Shown here piece by piece: positions 9,851 through 21,440 of a stretch of 64,000 bases of DNA. The translations under genes were made by a program, and so were the position numbers. The notes beneath the pieces were generated by a model. It made no database searches, had not been told where the DNA came from, and saw only the letters and a program-made list of their open reading frames with translations. The DNA is from Eopsaltria australis (taxonomy: Eukaryota > Chordata > Aves > Passeriformes > Petroicidae). Where the stretch lies: positions 314,160-378,159 of the forward strand of contig JAVTVJ010000992.1 in NCBI GenBank assembly GCA_034509425.1, read 5' to 3'. Every line of letters starts with the position of its first letter. The first letter of the stretch is position 1.

Positions 9851-12390
9851 TGCAATTTTCTTGAGTCAAAAATCAATTTTTCCCAATATTTATCAATATT
9901 TCCCAATATTTCCTAATATTTCCCAATATTTCCCAGTATTTCCCAATTTTTCCCAATATTTCCCAATATTTTCCAGTATTTCCCAATATCTCCAAATATT
10001 TCCCAGTATTTCCCAGTATTTCCCAATATTTCCCAATATTTCCCAATATTTCCCAGTATTTTCCAATATCTCCCAATATTTCCCAATATTTCCCAATTTT
10101 CCCCAATATCTCCCAATATATCCCAATATTTCCCAGTATCTCCCAATTTTTCCCAATATTTCCCAATATTTCCCAGTATTTCCCAATATTTTCCAATATT
10201 TCCCAATATTTCCCAGTATTTCCCAATATTTCCCAATATTTAACAATTATTTTCCAATATCTCCCAATATTTCCCAATATTTCCCAATATTTCCCAATAT
10301 TTCCCAATATTTCCCAATATTTCCCAGTATTTCCCAATATTTCCCAATATTTCCCAGTATTTCCCAATATTTCCCAATATTTCCCAATATTTCCCAATAT
10401 TTCCCAATTTTTCCCAATATTTCCCAATATTTCCCAATATTTCCCAATATTTCCCAATATTTTCCAATATTTCCCAATATTTCCCAATATCTCCCAATAT
10501 TTACCAATATTTCCCAGTATTTCCCAGTATTTCCCAGTATTTCCCAATATTTCCCAGTATTTCCCAGTATTTCCCAGTATTTCCCAATATCTCCCAATAT
10601 TTCCCAATATTTCCCAATACTTTCAAATATTTCCCATTATTTCCCAATATTTCCTAATATTTTCAATTATCTCCCAACATCTCCCAATATTTCCCAATAT
10701 TTCCTAATATCTTCCAGTATCTCCCAATATCTCCCAATATTCACTTCTCACTGGCTGCAATGGGCTCCGTGCTGGAGCTTTTCCCAGCAGAGCTGCACAG
10801 AAATGAGCCAGGAGCGTTTCCAGTGTGGTTTCCCACCTCTTTTTGGAGTTTGAGACTCTGTTGAAAGAGAGCTCAGCTCTTTTTTTTCCCCTTTGCCTCC
10901 CACTTCTCCTCCAAAGCTGATTTTCCTGTGGGCATCACCCCTGGGAGCAGCGCGGATCCGGGCTCCACCTCTCACCTCTGCTTTCTCCTGTCGTGTTTGG
11001 AACTGCAGTGCCTTTTCCAAAGGCTATTTTTAATTTTTTTGCATGGCTTCGATCATTATAACAAATGGTTCTAACTTCTGTTAGGGGAGTTAGGATCAGC
11101 TTTTGATTCTCTTCAAGAATTTAACTTGGACAAAGTTGTTCCATTTAACTGAGAGTTGTTCCGTTGAACACAGAGTTTGCAAAAGGGTCCTGAGAAGCAT
11201 TTTGGGGCTTGAGTCATTTTCTTATTTCTATTGAACTGAAATTTTTCTTTGCAATTTTCTCAAGTCAAAATTAGTATTTCCCAATATTTCCCAATATTTT
11301 CCAATATTTCCCAATATTTCCCAATATTTCCCAATATCTCCCAATATTCACTTCTCACTGGCTGCAATGGGCTCCGTGATGGAGCTTTTCCCAGCAGAGC
11401 TGCACAGAAAGGAGCCAGGAGCGTTTCCAGTGTGGTTTCCCACCTCTTTTTGGAGTTTGAAACTCTGTTGAAAGAGAGCTCAGCTCTTTTTTTTCCCCTT
11501 CGCCTCCCACTTCTCCTCCAAAGCTGATTTTCCTGTGGGCATCACCCCTGGGAGCAGCGCGGATCCGGGCTCCACCTCTCACCTCTGCTTTCTCCTGTCG
11601 TGTTTGGAACTGCAGTGCCTTTTCCAAAGGCTATTTTTAATTTTTTTGCATGGCTTCGATCATTATAATGAATGGTTCTAACTTCTGTTAGGGGAGTTAG
11701 GATCAGGTTTTGATTCTCTTCAAGCATTTACCTTGGACAAAGTTGTTCCATTGAGCTGAGAGTTGTTCTGTTGAACACAGAGTTTGCAAAAGGGTCCTGA
11801 GGAGGATTTTGGGGCTTGAGTAATTTTCTTATTTCTACTGAACTGAAATTTTTCCTTGCAATTTTCTCAAGTCAAAATGAGTATTTCTCAGTATTTCCCA
11901 ATATTTTCCAATATTTCCCCAATATTTCCCAATATTTCCCAATATTTCCCAATATTTCCCAATATCTCCCAATATTCACTTCTCACTGGCTGCAATGGGC
12001 TCCGTGCTGGAGCTTTTCCCAGCAGAGCTGCACAGAAAGGAGCCAGGAGCGTTTCCAGTGTGGCTTCCCACCTCTTTTTGGAGTTTGAAACTCTGTTGAA
12101 AGAGAGCTCAGCTCTTTTTTTTCCCCTTTGCCTCCCACTTCTCCTCCAAAGCTGATTTTCCTGTGGGCATCACCCCTGGGAGCAGCGCGGATCCGGGCTC
12201 CACCTCTCACCTCTGCTTTCTCCCGTCGTGTTTGGAACTGCAGTGCCTTTTCCAAAGGCTATTTTTAATTTTTTTGCATGGCTCCGATCATTATAACGAA
12301 TGTCCCTGAGTTGTACTTGGAAATTCAGGCTCAGGCTTTGATCTTCTCTAAGCATTTAACTCAGACAAAGTTGTTCTATTGAACTGAGAG
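9851..12390. repeat. Higher-order tandem repeat, three units, each with its own 10 bp minisatellite
   Basis: Each unit has the same order. First a leader (TTGCAATTTTCT..AGTCAAAA at 9851, 11251 and 11858). Then a run of TTTCCCAATA units. Then a ~530 bp body that starts TCACTTCTCACTGGCTGC (at 10741, 11348 and 11976). Body-to-body spacing is 607 and 628 bp. The bodies are highly similar until about 12300; the third then diverges and is lost by about 12390. Minus-strand 90-codon frames recur in each body, which reflects the duplication. I see no recognisable domain in them. Confidence 0.93.
9888..10740. repeat. 10 bp minisatellite, about 85 copies
   Basis: Near-perfect tandem TTTCCCAATA, with CAGTATT, CAATTTT and CTCCCAATA variants and a few 1-2 bp slips around 10240-10255. 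It is AT-rich with one strand pyrimidine-biased. A plus-strand 381-codon frame reads an ISQYFPIFPN ten-residue repeat and the minus strand reads YWEILGNIGK. Both follow from the 10 bp period (30 bp = 10 codons) and are not evidence of a gene. Confidence 0.97.
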
Positions 12391-13091
12391 GGACTTACAT
12401 TCCTCCAGTCAGGCGTGTGCACAAACCCTTGAAGAATTATGGCCTCAGCCTAAGTCAGTCCTAAACCTTACATGGATTCTGGATATTAAAAAGAAAAATG
12501 TTTTCAAACCCAGGTCCTCTGAGGGAAGAAATAAATACTTATATATGTCCACTGTGTTATGAAAACTACTGTACTCCGATGAGGCAGTCGTGGATGTTTT
12601 TTAGATTTAAGAAAATAATTTTGGAATAAAATATATCCATCCACGCGTGATTAATGTGGCTTCCCTGCTCTCCTCTGCTTGCATTATTTATATTCCTAGT
12701 GAGAGGGGGGAAAAATTCTTTCCAGCTAAAGAAGCAGCCTCTTTTATGAATAAAAATGAGGTTTTCTTCTTAGTTTTTTTTTTTTTTTCCAGAAAAGTGG
12801 AAAAAGAGGCCTTTCCATTCGATTTGCTGACATCGGAATAATATGGTGCAACTCTGAATATGATCTGCTCCTTCCTTTGATTCCAGCCATGTCAAATTCT
12901 CAGAACAGGCTTCAGCAACACTTCCAGGCTGCAGGGAGGTTATTTGGGAAAGCACACACAGAAACAGGTACTCACGGCCCAAGAATTGCCTGGAAGGAGG
13001 AGACAGGGCTGGAGATAAAACCCAGACAAAACCAATAAACAGCACAATTCAAGGAACAAGCAGCAGTCTGTCTTTGCCACCACAAAAGGAT
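12391..13091. other. Single-copy non-coding stretch
   Basis: No gene recognised. A T14 run occurs at about 12775-12788. This stretch separates the higher-order repeat from the next minisatellite. Confidence 0.5.
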
Positions 13092-13775
13092 GATTTCCCA
13101 GCATTTCCATTTATCACATGTGCAGAAAGACCCCAAAGATTCCAGTCAGGAACATTCTTGGAGGCCAGGGATGATCCCTGCATTTATCACATGTGCAGAA
13201 GGACCCCAGTTATTCCAGTCAGGAACAGTTATAGAGTCTAGAGAGGATCTCTACATTTATCATGTGTTTAGAAAGGCCCCAAAGATTTCATTCAAGAACA
13301 TTTTTGGAGGCCAGAGATGATCTCTACATTTATCACTTGCTCAGAAAGGTCCCAAAAATTCCAGTCAGGAACATTTTTAGAGGCCAGGGATGATCTCTGC
13401 ATTTATCACATGTGCAGAAAGACCCCAAAGACCCCAAAGATTTTATTCAAGAACATTTTTGGAGGCCAGAGAGGATCTCTATCATTTTTTCAGAGAGGTC
13501 CCAAAGATTCCAATCAGGAACATTTTTAGAGGCCAGAGATCATATCTACATTTAACATGGGGGCAGAAAGACCCCAAAGATTCCAGTCAGGAATGCTTTT
13601 AGAGGCCAGAGATGATCTCTACATTTATCACTTGTGCAGAAAGACCCCAAAGACCCCGAAGATTCCAGGCAGGAACATTTTTGGAGACCAGAGATGATCT
13701 CTACAATTATCATGTGTTCAGAAAGACTCCAGAGATTCCAGTCAGGAACATTTTTAGAGGCCAGAGATCTCTGGG
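13092..13775. repeat. ~73 bp minisatellite, nine copies
   Basis: Units begin CATTTATCACATGTGCAGAA, run through AGACCCCAAAGATTCCAGTC and end GGCCAGAGATGATCTCTA. Two copies (near 13410-13440 and 13640-13660) carry an extra ACCCCAAAG/ACCCCGAAG triplication-like insert that lengthens them to about 82 bp. The sixth copy is shortened at its start. Frames on both strands across it are repeat translations. Confidence 0.93.
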
Positions 13776-14289
13776 AAGGAACAACCTTCAAGTCAAGCAG
13801 CAAAGTGGACTTCAGCCAGAAAAGAGATGTCAGAACAAAAGGTTTTTAGGATCAGGTTACTAAAAAGTGGAGAATTTTCATGCACCCCAAGGGTTTGGGG
13901 AAGCTCTGGAAAGCTCCTTTGCCATCTCAGTGCAGGTTCCACATCAAATTGTGGAAGTTTATCCCACTTTAGGTGTGGCTGGAGCTGTTGGTGATCTCCT
14001 TGTTCACTTCTTCCAACACTGGGGCAGCTGGAGCTGCTGTGAGGGTTTTGTAGTTACACAGAGGTTGCTGAAGGGTCCTGAGGAGTATTTTGGGGTTTGA
14101 GTAATTTTTTAATTTGGCTCTCCAGGCAAAGTGTTTTGTCATATTTGTTCTTAGCAATGGGACACTGGGCTCTGTCACCCCAGGGGTGCAGCCCATGGTT
14201 CTTGGCAGCTGCCAGAGCTCAGAGCTCAGCCAAGAGATCAAAGCTGAGAGAAAGAGAAAAAGGTGAGACTGGAAAAGGTGTTGAGAGAG
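13776..14289. other. Single-copy stretch with a dispersed copy of an upstream repeat segment
   Basis: Mostly unrecognised. Around 14064-14115 (AAGGGTCCTGAGGAGTATTT and following) it matches segments near 11186 and 11790 that belong to the higher-order repeat upstream. A fragment of the same ancestral sequence therefore lies outside the array. No coding evidence. Confidence 0.6.
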
Positions 14290-14781
14290 AACCATGGAAT
14301 CACAGAATCCTGGGATGGGTTGGGTTGGAAGGGACAGGAAAAATCCTCCAGTGCCACCCCTGCCATGGCAGAGACACCTCCCACTGTCCCAGGCTGCTCC
14401 AAGCCCCAGTGTCCAACCTGGACATCCTTGGGCACTGCCAGGGATCCAGGGGCAGCCACAGCAAATCTGGGAATTCCAGCCCAGATCCTCCCCACCCTCC
14501 CAGGGAACAATTCCTGCCCAATATCCCATCTAACCCTATAATTTTTCCCTTTGCAGCCATTCCCTGTATGCTGTCCCTGCAGCCCTTGGGAATTGTCTCT
14601 CTCCATGGTTCCTGGGGCTCCTTCAGGCCCTGCAAGGCCACCCTGAGCTCAGCCCAAAGCTTCTCCTCTCCAGGCTGAACAAGGCCAGCTGTGCCAGCCT
14701 TTCCTGCCAGCAGAGCTGCTCCATCCCTCTGCTCATCCTGGAGCCTCCTCTGGGCTCTCTGCAGCAGCTCCACGTCCTCCC
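14290..14781 (-). mobile_element. CR1 retrotransposon 3' fragment
   Basis: Antisense CR1 very similar in content to the copy at 7391-7975. It has the tail (CATGGAATCACAGAATCCTGG), the CATGGCAGAGACACCTCCCAC block, GGCAGCCACAGCAAATCTGG, and the complement of ELLQRAQRRLQDEQRDG. It ends abruptly after CACGTCCTCCCT, which is a different 5' truncation point. Non-coding. Confidence 0.92.
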
Positions 14782-15061
14782 TTTAAAGGAAGAATTTAGG
14801 GAAGTGTGGCTTCAAAGGAGAATCACAAGAACACAGAACAGCTTTGTTTGTCCTCAGACCCAGCTCCTGCTTTGCCAACTCTGACAGCACAGGCAGGATT
14901 TTGGTTGGAAACTGCACTTTTCTGAGTTTCCTCTCAAAAGTGGCCCTTTCCTGCTGCCTGCTCCATGCTGAAGATTTTTGGTGACAAATGGAATGTTGGG
15001 AGTTTATTAGACACAAGGACACTGAATATCTCAAAGGTTCATTTGTAATGAAACCCTTTAG
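14782..15061. other. Single-copy spacer between CR1 and AAAAT array
   Basis: No gene or repeat recognised. Confidence 0.5.
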
Positions 15062-15690
15062 TGGAATAAAAATAAAATAAAATAAAATAAAATAAAAATT
15101 AAAAAAAACCCCAAAATATAAAATAAAATAAATTCAAAGAAAATAAAGTAGAATAAAACTAAACTAAACTAAAATAAAAACAAAATAAAAAGTCAAATAA
15201 AACAAAATATAAAATAAAATAAAATAAAATAAAATAAAATAAAATAAAATAAAATAAAATAAAAAAACTAAATAAAATAAAATAGTAAAATAAAATTAAA
15301 ATAAAGTAAAATAAAGTAAAATAAAGTAAAATAACGTAAAATGAAATGAAATGAAATTAAATTACAAGTCAAAATAAAACAAAATACATACAAAATAAAA
15401 TAAAATAAAGTATAAAATAACAAAAATACAAATGAAATAATTGCAAAATAAAATAAAAACAAACAAACAAAACTAAATTTAAAACAAAACAAAATAAAAA
15501 ATAAAATAAAATAAAAATAAAAATAAAAAATAAAAATAAAATAAAAAATAAAATAAAAAAATAAAATAAAAAATAAAAATAAAAAAATAAAAATAAAAAT
15601 AAAAATAAAAATAAAAATAAATAAAATAAAATAAAATAAAATAAAATAAAATAAAATAAAATAAAATAGAATAAAATAAATGAAACAAAA
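15062..15690. repeat. AAAAT-type microsatellite, about 630 bp
   Basis: A-rich plus strand made of AAAAT units mixed with AAAAAT, AAACT, AAAGT and AAATG variants. The core stretches near 15205-15265 and 15615-15670 are close to pure. The minus-strand Phe/Tyr/Leu-rich frames are repeat translations. CR1 elements lack poly(A) tails, so this array is not simply an expanded CR1 tail. Confidence 0.95.
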
Positions 15691-16774
15691 TATATCTGCC
15701 TAAACATTTCCCAGTCTGGAGACAAAGATAGACTTGGATTATGTGTTGCTCTCAGGTCCCCACTGCCCAAAAAACACCAAAGGTGAGGTGACCTCTGTTC
15801 CTGGTTCTCTCCCAGGAGTTCCAAATTATAATGGATTCTTCATACATTTTTTAAAAATTCCTCTTAAGGTCGATATCAAATTGTTTTCTTTGCCAAACCC
15901 AGGAAAAACCTTACAAGCCTCACTTTTAAATCATAAAGAGAGCAAGCTGTCCCCTTCAATGTCGTGCTGATTCCACTCCAGGTAACCACAAACTCCTCCC
16001 CAATTCCACCTCCCTGGGACCCTTGGGACACAATTCCTTAGTGCAGGTACAAAGTGAGTCAGTGGCAAGTTCCAAATCGAATTATTTCATTTTCCATCGG
16101 TGAGTCATAGCTGGAAAACGCGAAATGTCATTCCGGGGCTGGAGAACCATGTGGTGAAAGCTTCTGTAGGAGCAGAGCGGAGGAACCCCATGGAAATCTT
16201 AAGGAAACAGCCAGTGGAGGCTTTGAGCCCCTCCAGAGAGCCCCAGCTCACGCATGGCGGGCAGGCAATAATGCCCAATTATTCTGGAAACGACCAAACG
16301 AGGCGCTGCAAAATCCTCTCACCCTCACCACGTCCAGCGTGAAGTGGTTTTTAAAATACTCATCACTCATTGCAGGTGAGGAAACAAACCAAGTGATCAA
16401 CCTCGGAGGAGCTGCACATAAATCATGAAGGCACGGGGAGGACCTGGCCATTTTTCATTGTTGCAGCAGTAATATTTTAAAGCTGACAGGCCGGCGGGGT
16501 GGTCCGTGGCGTTATCACACAGCCAGGCTTCACACAATTCCAGCAGTAATTGGGGCAGTTACTTCAACCCGTGGAAAAACTGAGGTTTTTTTGTTTTATT
16601 TTTTCAGTCTGAACTGAGTTTTGTAGCAGAGCAGCAGCTGAAAGCAAGTTTTCATCAAATTAAGGGAATCTTTTTGATTGTTACATAAAGAAAAAAAGAT
16701 TTGGTTTGGCAGCTTTGATGGAGATCAGCCAAAGATTCACCTCCCGAAGGCAAACGTTTGTTCAGGCTCTGTTC
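15691..16774. other. Single-copy stretch, possible conserved non-coding DNA
   Basis: No gene supported. The part around 16090-16560 has complex composition, several CpGs, and no sign of repeats. That is unusual for this window and makes it a candidate for conserved non-coding sequence. An 80-codon plus-strand frame at 16100-16342 has ordinary amino-acid composition but no motif I recognise. I do not call it a gene. Confidence 0.4.
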
Positions 16775-17071
16775 ATCACAGAATCAGGGAATGATGGAAT
16801 ATCCTGAGAGGGAAAGACCCACGGGGATCATCCAGGATTGTCCAGACCTCCTAAAAATCCCAGCCTGGGCATCCCTGGGAGAGGTTTCCAAAGGCTCCTG
16901 GAGCTCTGGCAGCCTCGGGGCCGTGCCCATTCCCTGGGGAGCCTGGGCAGTGCCCAGCACCCTCTGGGGGAAGAACCTTGCCCTAAAATCCACCCTAAAT
17001 CCCTCCTGGCCCAGCTCCAGACATTCCCTCAGTCCCTGTCCCTGCTCCCAGAGTGTTTCTCCACCTCCCCT
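16775..17071 (-). mobile_element. CR1 retrotransposon fragment
   Basis: Antisense CR1 of the subtype containing AGGTTCTTCCCCCAGAGGGTGCTGGGCACTG when read on the minus strand. That matches the plus-strand copy at 40,685-41,066. The tail ATCACAGAATCAGGGAATG is on the left. At the right edge a second CR1-like tail appears in the opposite orientation (listed separately). Confidence 0.87.
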
Positions 17072-17094
17072 TGTGTGATTCTGTGATTCCATGA
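17072..17094 (+). mobile_element. Isolated CR1 3' tail in opposite orientation
   Basis: GTGATTCTGTGATTCCATGA is the sense-strand CR1 tail. It directly abuts the 5' side of an antisense CR1, so the same tail bounds the element on both sides as a 12 bp inverted repeat (ATCACAGAATCA). The body expected upstream of a sense tail is absent. Confidence 0.6.
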
Positions 17095-18356
17095 CCGTTT
17101 TGTCCCTGTTCTTTTCACTTCAACAACTTCACCACGAGGCACAAATGCTTCCTTCCCTCATTTTTGCCCATTTTCTCCCCCTGCTCCTCTCCTTTACTGT
17201 CTTTTCCCATCCATCCAAGAAGATCTGGATGTTTGGATGAATTCTCTCTTTCTTTGATAATTCTGATGCCACGAGAACACCAGCAATTTGAGTAGTTGAA
17301 TATTCAGAGGTGACCACTCCCCCAACACAGCCTCTACTTTTGGACTTTCACCCCTTCTATCCAAACTTTTCAGCTTTGTTCGCATCCTCAGCTCCCGTGG
17401 CGCTGCTCAGGCACCACTGGAAGAACAGGAATCCTTGGATGTTCATTTTTTATCAGCTGTCAAAAGGGACAACTTGCAAATCCCCACGCTCCAACCTCAG
17501 ATGTGCTTCCTGCAACCTCTGGCAGATCCCGACAGCGCGAGGGTTTTTAAAGCCAGCTTTTAAATCCCAAATGCTCACGCAGGGGGATGGATCCACAGCC
17601 CGAGGACCTCTCAGGAACGTTCTCCAAGTGATTTTTGTCAAACAAACTGCGAGTTTCAGGCTGGATCTGCAGCAGCAGAGCACGAGGCCTGATAAAAGTG
17701 GATTTATGGAGTGCAAAACCAGCGCTGAGTGTCTGATGTGAGGATGATGGATATCCAAGGGGCTTGACTTCGGGCTGGTTTCAGTGTAGAAATAATTGGG
17801 GAGAATTAAGAGCAACACTGGGACATTGTCTGGTTTTATTTAAGCCCAGTTGGAGCGCTCAGAGCCTGCTCTGTGCTCCGAGCCAAGGTGGCAATGATCA
17901 GGAGGTCTCTGAAGTAGCTGCACCCCTAATTGAGTGTCAGTCTGATCCAGCAGGAAGGTTTGGATCCACATTTCCTAATTCATCAGCAAATTTAATTGAA
18001 ATCGTTGTATTTATGGGCCTAAAAAAGATCCCGGGGATAACAGAGCTTGTCCCTGAACTTTCCTGTCCCGTCCTGGGGAGGCTTTGATCAGAAATAAATT
18101 GGGAATTCCAGTGTGTCCCTGCAAAATTCCTGTGTATATCAAACCTAACGACCGAGGGCTGGGGAGAGAATTTGAGCCAAGTCATGGTTCATAACTTGAT
18201 TTTGAGCCTGTTCCAGTAACACCAGCCTGCCTCACGCCAGCTTGATTTAGAGATAGGCCTCGTGCCCAGCAAAGCCTGGCTTTGTCTGTAATTACAGATT
18301 TAATGTTCGGGACGTGGTCTTTGCAGAGGAGGGACCCTCTGAGGAACCTGAAATGT
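17095..18356. other. Single-copy non-coding stretch
   Basis: No gene recognised. The interval 17930-18080 is AT-rich but complex (CCTAATTCATCAGCAAATTT and neighbours) and has the look of conserved non-coding sequence. This is only an impression and no alignment is available. Confidence 0.45.
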
Positions 18357-19650
18357 GCTGGGGTTGAGGCTCAGACTCTAAAATATGACAAAAAAGGGAT
18401 AAAAGAGTGAAGATAATCGGTTAAAGCAGCCCAGGTTCTGAACCTGCTGCATTCCTTGGGATGGGGAGGGAATTTGTCCTCCACCTAAACCTGTTGGGAT
18501 GTGGAAGCAGAGGGATGAGATTAAGATCACAATAAAACAGGTTTGATTTCAGCATGAAATATGAGGATTATTAGGGAGATGTTTTCTTTTTGTGACTTCT
18601 CCTCCACTGGCTCAGGGGTTGCTGAAAAGCAGGAACTGGACCCTGGGCTTTATCCACGATTTTCCTCCAAATTGGCAAATTTCTGTGCAAGATCCATGGA
18701 AAATGGGCAAGACTTGGAGCAATCTGGTCCTTTGGAAAGTGCTCCTGCCCACGGCTGCTGGAGCTAAGGCTCAAACTCCAAAATATGACAAAAAGGACAA
18801 AAAAGGACAAAAAAAGAGAAGATAATGGGTTAAAGCAGCCCAGGCTCTGAACCTGCTGCATTCCCTGGGATGGGGAGGGAATTTGTCCTCCACCTAAACC
18901 TGTTGGGATGTGGAAGCATCCAACAGCAGAAGGATGAGATTAAGATCACAATAAAACAGGTTTGATTTCAGCATGAAATATGAGGATTATTGGCAAAATG
19001 TTTTCTTTTTGTGACTTCTCCACTGGCTCAGGGGTTGCTGAAAAGCAGGAATTAAACAGGGGTGGATGCTACAGCTCCTTTTGCTCCCTCACCTCCTCCA
19101 TCCTCAATCTTTATCCATGATTTTCCTCCAAACTGGCAAATTTCTGTGCAAGATCTGCAGAAAATGGACAATTTGGATGGGGCTTGGAGCAAGCTGGTCC
19201 TTTGGAAAATGCTCCTGCCCAGGCCTGCTGGGGTTGAGGCTCAGACTCTAAAATATGACAAAAAATAGATTAAAAAATGAAGATAATGGGTTAAAGCAGC
19301 CCAGGTTCTGAACCTGCTGCATTCCTTGGGATGGGGAGGGAATTTGTCCTCCACCCAAACCTGTTGGGATGTGGAAGCATCCAACAGCAGACGGATGAGA
19401 TTAAGATCACAATAAAACAGGTTTGATTTCAGCATGAAATATGAGGATTATTGGCAAAATGTTTTCTTTTTGTGACTTCTCCTCCACTGGCTCAGGGGTT
19501 GCTGAAAAGCAGGAATTGGACCCTGGGCTTTATCCACGATTTTCCTCCAAACTGGCAAATTTCTGAGCAAGATCTGCAGAAAATGGACAATTTGGATGGG
19601 GCTTGGAGCAAGCTGGTCCGTTGGAACGTGCTCCTGCCCAGGGCAGAGGG
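18357..19650. repeat. Long-unit tandem array, three copies of about 410-460 bp
   Basis: The marker GGTTAAAGCAGCCCAGG recurs at about 18420, 18828 and 19288. Each unit also carries CTGTTGGGATGTGGAAGC, CACAATAAAACAGGTTTGAT, TTTTCTTTTTGTGACTTCTC and TTTTCCTCCAAAYTGGCAAA. The middle copy is longer because about 60 bp replaces the CTGGACCCTGGGC segment near 19050-19109. The third copy ends within the unit at GCCCAGGGCAGAGGG. Frames recurring in each copy are by-products. Confidence 0.93.
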
Positions 19651-19764
19651 ATAAATAACTTTAATCCCTTCCAACCCAATCCAATCTGAGATTGCAGGAA
19701 TCTGATTCCAGGAATCCCAGACCCAGGGATGCAAAAATTACAGCACTACCTTCACATGTGCCTG

Positions 19765-21140
19765 CATCCCTTTGTGGAAGATGATAAAACTGGGATTCCT
19801 CTCCTCAATTATTCAATTATTCAAAATTTAAATATACAATATTTAAAAATTACACAACCAAGAACTGAATTTTTGCCTCAGAAATTATTTTCCTGCACAA
19901 TCCTGATCCCAACCCAAAATCAGATTGGGATCTGCTGAAACTGAGATCAGGACCAACTTTCTTGTCTCACATTTCTGGGTGACAAGAACACAGGAACTGC
20001 CAACCTCAACAGGCACAGCAACTTCTGGGACTGGTGATAAAACAACTTCTACAGCCTGGGCACCACTCAGAAAATAAAGCACAAAGCCTTGGGTTTGCTT
20101 TTCACATAACCTGAGAGGAGATTCAATTATTTAAAATAATATCTTCATTTTCTTATTTAAAATAACATCTTCACCTGCAGATTTCTTTGTGGTTTTCATA
20201 CCCTGAGGCAAATTGCAGTGATACAGAAATCATTTTGCTAATGGTCAGTTCTGCCAGTTCAGGGGGGAAATCTGGCTCTTAGTTACCAATGGCTGAATAG
20301 GAACCATTTTTTGCATTCATTTTTTGCATTCATTTTTTGGATTTCATTTCTGTGCTGCACCCCAAAACTCATAATTGTCATTGCTACCATCTCTGCTGCT
20401 TTTGAGCCAGGGTAAAGTTGCTTTTTTTTTTCTCCAGTTGTTTGTTTCCTTTGTGGAAGATGATAAAGCTGGGATTCATCTCCTCAATTATTCAATTATT
20501 CAAAATTTAAATATTCAATATTTTAAAATAACCCAATCAAGAACTGAATTTTTGCCTCAGAAATTATTTTATTGAAGAGACTCCTGCACAATCCTGATCC
20601 CAACCCATAACCAGATTGGGATCTGCTGAAACTGAGACCAGGACCAACTTTCTTGTCTCACATTTCTGGGTGACAAAGCCTGACTGATTGTGTTTAACAG
20701 GAACTGCCAACCTCAACAGGCACAGCAACTTCTGGGACTGGTGATAAAACAACTTCTACAGCCTGGGCACCACTCAGAAAATAAAGCACAAAGCCTTGGG
20801 TTTGCTTTTCTCATAACCTGCAAACAGATTCAATTATTTAAAATAATAATTCAGATCTTCACCTGCAGATTTCTTTGTGGTTTTCATACCCTGAGGCAAA
20901 TTGCAGTGATACAGAAATCATTTTGCTAATGGTCAGTTCTGCCAGTTCAGGGGGGAAATCTGGCTCTTAGTTACCAATGGCTGAATAGGAACCATTTTTT
21001 GCATTCATTTTTTGCATTCATTTTTTGGATTTCATTTCTGTGCTGCACCCCAAAACTCATAATTGTCATTGTTACCATCTCTGCTGCTTTTGGCTGGGGG
21101 TAAAGTTCATTTTTGTTTTCTCCAGTGGCTGTTTGGAGCT
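19765..21140. repeat. Direct tandem duplication, two copies of about 685 bp
   Basis: Copies start at CTTTGTGGAAGATGATAAA (about 19770 and 20451) and run through TTGCCTCAGAAATTATTTT, CAACAGGCACAGCAACTTCT, GATTTCTTTGTGGTTTTCAT and the triple TTTTTTGCATTCA block. They end near TCTCCAGTTG/TCTCCAGTGG. Differences are mainly small indels, for example an extra TTCATTTTCTTATTTAAAAT in the first copy near 20142-20161. No gene recognised. Confidence 0.93.
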
Positions 21141-21289
21141 GTGCTTTAGATTTGTGCTGGAAATAGGGGTATAATACAGAGATTTTTTGTTATTGCTGAG
21201 CTCAAAGCCAAGACTTTGTCTGGTTTTCATTCTGCCCCACTGGCAGGAGTTGGGGGTGAGTGGGAGATTGGGAAGGGACACAGAACAGG

Positions 21290-21440
21290 GGACCCCAAGG
21301 GGCCAGGGAATTGATAAAGAGATTGGAGCATCCCTGTGGGGACAGGGTGAGAAATTTGGGGCTGCTCAGCCTAGAGAAGATTGTGGAGGTGGAAACCTCA
21401 CAGAATTTCCAGGGTCTGAAGGGACTACAGAAACATGGAG
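21290..21440 (+). mobile_element. Decayed CR1 fragment
   Basis: The plus strand contains TTTGGGGCTGCTCAGCCTAG and AGAAGATTGTGG followed by a ..CTGAAGGGACTAC block. These correspond to the GLFSLEK..YLKG part of the CR1 ORF2 end. The copy is old and short and its limits are uncertain. Confidence 0.55.

Noticed and set aside
9708..10853. 381-codon plus-strand open frame and its 244-codon minus-strand partner
   Set aside because: Both are perfect ten-residue translations of the 10 bp minisatellite. Open frames on both strands over the same repeat, with no domain, show that it is not coding selection.
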